From: JALRHH01 sp964638875
GTDB taxonomy: Bacteria > Patescibacteriota > Saccharimonadia > Saccharimonadales > JALRHH01
Direction: 5' to 3'
Length of the DNA stretch: 7,051 nt
Assembly: GCA_964638875.1 (NCBI GenBank)
Contig: CAZXBL010000040.1
Span: 1-7,051 of the forward strand
Shown here: one piece after another, positions 5,743 through 7,051 of the stretch
How the letters are laid out: each line of letters begins with the position of its first letter
How positions within the stretch are numbered: position 1 is the first letter of the stretch
Position numbers and translations under genes: made by a program
Notes under the pieces: model-generated
The model's database searches: none
The model's input: the letters and a program-made list of their open reading frames with translations, nothing else
What the model was told of the DNA's origin: nothing

Positions 5743-5858
5743 GAACTACCATGTTGCACTCGCTAGAGTGACTTTCGTTAACAAATCGGATCTTGAAATG
5801 GATTCTCTCCCCTCGCTTATGGTTAAGTGTACTCTGCTAGCGAGGAAAAGTGAAGTTA

Positions 5859-5882
5859 TAGCTACCCCCAGTGTGGTAGCTA
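5859..5882 (-). terminator. Weak intrinsic terminator after rsmE
   Basis: A perfect 8-bp stem, TAGCTACC with GGTAGCTA and an 8-nt loop, starts directly after the rsmE stop codon. On the minus strand it is followed by TAACTTCACTTTT, a broken T-tract, so termination may be partial. Read-through would carry the long hairpin into the protease mRNA. TATAAC at 5855-5860 could also be a -10 box, but has no -35. Confidence 0.4.
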
Positions 5883-6575
5883 CTAGCTTAACAGTTTTGT
5901 GGCAGCAACGACAGCCGCTGTTTCGGCACGAAGTGTAAGGTCTCCCAGACCTAGGTGTGGTAGGTTACGTGTTTCAAAGAGTTGTATTTCAGCATCGCTC
6001 CACCCGCCCTCCGGACCAATCAGTACGCCGCACTCTTTCCCGGCTGTTGCATCGGGTAAACTACCACCTTGCTCACAGATCATCAGCGGAACTTTAGAGC
6101 CAATATGATCAAGTGCGGTGGTTATCAGCATTGATTCGCGAATGGTTGGGATATCACTGCGACCACACTGCTCGGCAGCCTCGATAACGATCTTCTGTGC
6201 CCGCTCTGGGTCAAATCCCGTCTTTTCTGAACGTTCAGCCAACAGTGGCACAAAGTGAGTTACACCGATTTCAGTTGCCTTTTGTAATACCCAATCGTTC
6301 TTGTCCTTTTTCAATAATGACCATAGTAAATAAACGTTCTTGGGCGGTAACTGGCGTTCATAATCAGTTACCAGTTCAAGGTGTGCTTCGTCTGGCTTTA
6401 TTTCTACAATTCTATATAGGCGATCAGTTTCTATGCCATCAAACAGCAAAACATTCTGTCCAGCTTGGTACCTGAGGACTTTATTCCACTGGTGTATTAG
6501 GCGGTCATCGTGCAGCCAAAAGCTATGCTTTAACTCGAAACCTTTGCCTACATAAAACCTATGCACCCTACTCAT
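5883..6575 (-). CDS. rsmE: 16S rRNA (uracil1498-N3)-methyltransferase
   Basis: A SAM-dependent methyltransferase of the SPOUT class that methylates N3 of U1498 in helix 44 of 16S rRNA. The start is set at 6575, giving 230 residues beginning MSRVHRFYV, the usual RsmE opening and length. The N-terminal PUA-like domain spans about 1-70. The SPOUT domain follows, with 'KATEIGVTHFVPLLAERS', 'EAAEQCGRSDIP', 'LIGPEGGWSDAEI' (GPEGG at 187-191) and 'LGLGDLTLRAETA' (LRAETA at 215-220), the last two forming the SAM-binding knot. The frame stays open 50 codons further upstream to 6725, but that stretch is the structured leader and looks non-coding. No clear Shine-Dalgarno lies before the ATG; AAGGTG is about 15 nt away. 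It lies between another rRNA methyltransferase upstream and the protease downstream, all on the same strand. Confidence 0.92.
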   Translation of the reverse strand: MSRVHRFYVGKGFELKHSFWLHDDRLIHQWNKVLRYQAGQNVLLFDGIETDRLYRIVEIKPDEAHLELVTDYERQLPPKNVYLLWSLLKKDKNDWVLQKATEIGVTHFVPLLAERSEKTGFDPERAQKIVIEAAEQCGRSDIPTIRESMLITTALDHIGSKVPLMICEQGGSLPDATAGKECGVLIGPEGGWSDAEIQLFETRNLPHLGLGDLTLRAETAAVVAATKLLS

Positions 6576-6590
6576 CAGAAATTTGCACCA

Positions 6591-6629
6591 CACCTTCCCA
6601 GACCAGAACAAGTCTGATCTTGTAAGGTG
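6591..6629 (-). promoter_or_regulatory. Second fold in the rsmE leader with alternative pairings
   Basis: On the minus strand CACCTT (6624-6629) can pair with AAGGTG (6591-6596), enclosing a 5-bp hairpin ACAAG-ATCAGA-CTTGT (6608-6623). The latter competes with CAGAC-GTCTG (6600-6617 region). AAGGTG is the nearest purine-rich, Shine-Dalgarno-like stretch to the rsmE start, so pairing could affect translation, though its spacing to the ATG is long. Short pairings like these often arise by chance. Confidence 0.25.
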
Positions 6630-6733
6630 CTCTTGGCGCTCAGCGCATTTTTCAGCTGTGCCACTCCCTTCACCGTACTTTTGTACGGCTCGGTCTGTTG
6701 CTCGCTGAGAAAATGTGCTGAGCACTCAAGTGC
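6629..6733 (-). ncRNA. Long bulged hairpin in the rsmE leader; candidate structured RNA
   Basis: On the minus strand the arms 6704-6733 and 6629-6656 form about 26 pairs: 5 bp, one bulged C (6709), 6 bp, an A-C mismatch, 7 bp, a U-G wobble, a G-C, a bulged A, 4 bp, an A-A mismatch and 2 bp. The apical part (6657-6703) is a large open region around a perfect 6-bp hairpin CCGTAC-AAAA-GTACGG (6673-6688). A closing stem, large bubble and small top stem recall 6S RNA in outline, but I see no sequence match and the element is shorter. No U-tract follows, so it is not an ordinary terminator. It fills the gap between the RlmD-like gene and rsmE. Confidence 0.5.
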
Positions 6734-6743
6734 GAAAATTCTG

Positions 6744-6749
6744 ATCATA
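6744..6749 (-). promoter_or_regulatory. Candidate -10 box for the rsmE leader
   Basis: TATGAT on the minus strand (5 of 6 to the -10 consensus), 12 nt after the stop of the RlmD-like gene. No good -35 is visible. +1 near 6737 would make the transcript begin 4 nt before the first paired base of the long hairpin. Confidence 0.35.
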
Positions 6750-6760
6750 TAAGATATAGT

Positions 6761-7051
6761 CTACGATTCTTTTCGGATTAGTACAGCTAGACTTTCAATA
6801 TGAGGTGTCTTCGGGAAGAAATTGTAGCCCTGTACGCTGCTGATTTTGTATTCTCTTTGAAGCATCATCAGGTCGCGTGCTTGGGTAACTGGGTTACAGC
6901 TGAGATACGCCACTTTTGGTGGCAACGCCTCTAAAATCCTATCTGTCACTTTTTGGTGAAGACCAGCCCTCGGTGGATCAACTATCAGGGCTGTTTCGTG
7001 GTCGATATGTTCCAGTGCCGATTCTGCAGAAGCATGTACGCCAGCAATATC
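6761..7051 (-). CDS. RlmD/TrmA-type RNA (uracil-5-)methyltransferase, C-terminal part
   Basis: The last 96 codons of a class I SAM-dependent RNA m5U methyltransferase; the rest lies beyond the right edge. Family marks are all present: 'LIVDPPRAGL' (D25-R28 of the visible part), 'AYLSCNPVTQARDL' with the catalytic Cys52 that attacks C6 of uracil, and 'NFFPKTPHIESLAVL' with Glu86 as the likely general base. RlmD methylates U1939 and RlmCD U747/U1939 of 23S rRNA, and TrmA methylates tRNA U54; the visible part does not separate them, so no symbol is given. The whole 3' end is intact. It shares strand with rsmE, and the pair would be two rRNA base methyltransferases in a row if this one is RlmD-like. 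Confidence 0.88.
   Translation of the reverse strand, partial: DIAGVHASAESALEHIDHETALIVDPPRAGLHQKVTDRILEALPPKVAYLSCNPVTQARDLMMLQREYKISSVQGYNFFPKTPHIESLAVLIRKES

Larger units (their letters stand above)
5674..5774 (-). ncRNA. Long hairpin (about 43 bp) before the protease gene; candidate structured RNA
   Basis: On the minus strand the core is a perfect 17-bp inverted repeat, CTAGCGAGTGCAACATG (5750-5766) against 5682-5698. It extends inward by a G-U pair, five pairs, one bulged C (5743), four pairs, a symmetric 5x5 internal loop (GAGAA/GCCGA, able to form tandem G-A pairs), then eight pairs closed by a C(UGCG)G loop, which fits the UNCG tetraloop rule. Outward it extends about eight pairs, two of them G-U, with a further G-C after one mismatch. 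The three G-U pairs would be A-C mismatches in the plus-strand RNA, so the minus strand is the likely functional one. It ends about 6 nt before the protease Shine-Dalgarno. It could be a leader element, a processed small RNA or an RNase III substrate. I do not recognise the family. A DNA-level role is an alternative. Confidence 0.55.
5682..5844. repeat. Three-copy CTAGCGAG repeat (two direct, one inverted)
   Basis: On the plus strand CTAGCGAG occurs at 5682-5689 and 5837-5844, and its reverse complement at 5759-5766. The inverted copy is in the long hairpin. In a minus-strand RNA covering all three, that segment could pair either with the downstream copy (long hairpin) or with the upstream one, so the two structures exclude each other over these 8 bases. 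Confidence 0.5.

Noticed and set aside
5674..5774. The long inverted repeat as an insertion sequence or MITE.
   Set aside because: No target-site duplication is seen, the flanking bases continue the pairing rather than repeating directly, and there is no transposase. A genome-wide copy count could reopen this.
5755..5775. CACTC/GAGTG inverted repeats recall the heat-shock CIRCE element (TTAGCACTC-N9-GAGTGCTAA).
   Set aside because: The spacer is 4 nt rather than 9 and the outer bases do not match, both here and near 6721.
327..5938. Many open frames opposite or inside serS, the NUDIX gene, the nuclease, the protease and rsmE.
   Set aside because: They lie antisense to or within well-supported genes, show no recognisable domains and lack good start signals.
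6576..6725. Fifty in-frame codons upstream of rsmE (MLSTFSQRATDR...) as an N-terminal extension.
   Set aside because: RsmE proteins normally open with a short M-x-R-x-F/Y stretch as at 6575, the extension has no recognisable domain, and the DNA forms a long hairpin, so it is more likely a leader RNA that happens to be open.
1..7051. tRNA genes, CRISPR arrays, replication origin, attachment sites.
   Set aside because: I looked for T-arm-like motifs, regularly spaced repeats and clustered DnaA-like boxes and saw none.

Overview
The window looks like a chromosomal piece of a Patescibacteria/CPR bacterium, most likely Candidatus Saccharibacteria (TM7). This rests on the look of the ribosome hibernation factor N-terminus, compact core genes, near-leaderless promoters and a two-pass tethered serine protease; no rRNA gene is present to confirm it. 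The standard genetic code fits: the genes end in TAA or TAG, and no gene needs internal TGA read as an amino acid.

Layout, left to right: (1) minus strand, a partial hpf/raiA gene cut by the left edge, preceded by serS, whose start codon is hidden by a run of 10 N; (2) a divergent promoter region at about 1490-1623; (3) plus strand, a two-gene operon of a winged-helix/NUDIX protein and a nucleoside deoxyribosyltransferase-like enzyme; (4) minus strand, meeting that operon tail-to-tail with an 11-bp overlap, a small Fe-S-type PD-(D/E)XK nuclease and, 22 bp upstream of it, a 703-residue membrane-anchored trypsin-like protease; (5) a 231-bp intergenic region (5652-5882) dominated by a long hairpin; (6) minus strand, rsmE (16S rRNA m3U1498 methyltransferase), then a 185-bp gap (6576-6760) filled by a second long hairpin, then the C-terminus of an RlmD/TrmA-type rRNA (uracil-5-)methyltransferase cut by the right edge.

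The core genes concern translation: SerRS, hibernation factor and two rRNA methyltransferases. The NUDIX/deoxyribosyltransferase pair suggests nucleotide-pool cleaning or salvage. The least expected content lies between genes. Two hairpins of about 100 nt precede the protease and rsmE genes. The first has about 43 pairs, with G-U wobbles and a UNCG tetraloop that make sense only in the minus-strand RNA; the same DNA also carries opposed sigma70-like promoters. The second is a bulged stem of about 26 pairs that a candidate promoter would place at the very 5' end of the rsmE transcript. I recognise neither as a known RNA family. Several genes also have a -10 element only 6-9 nt before an ATG, implying leaderless or near-leaderless mRNAs. 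All promoter, terminator and RNA structure calls were made by eye.
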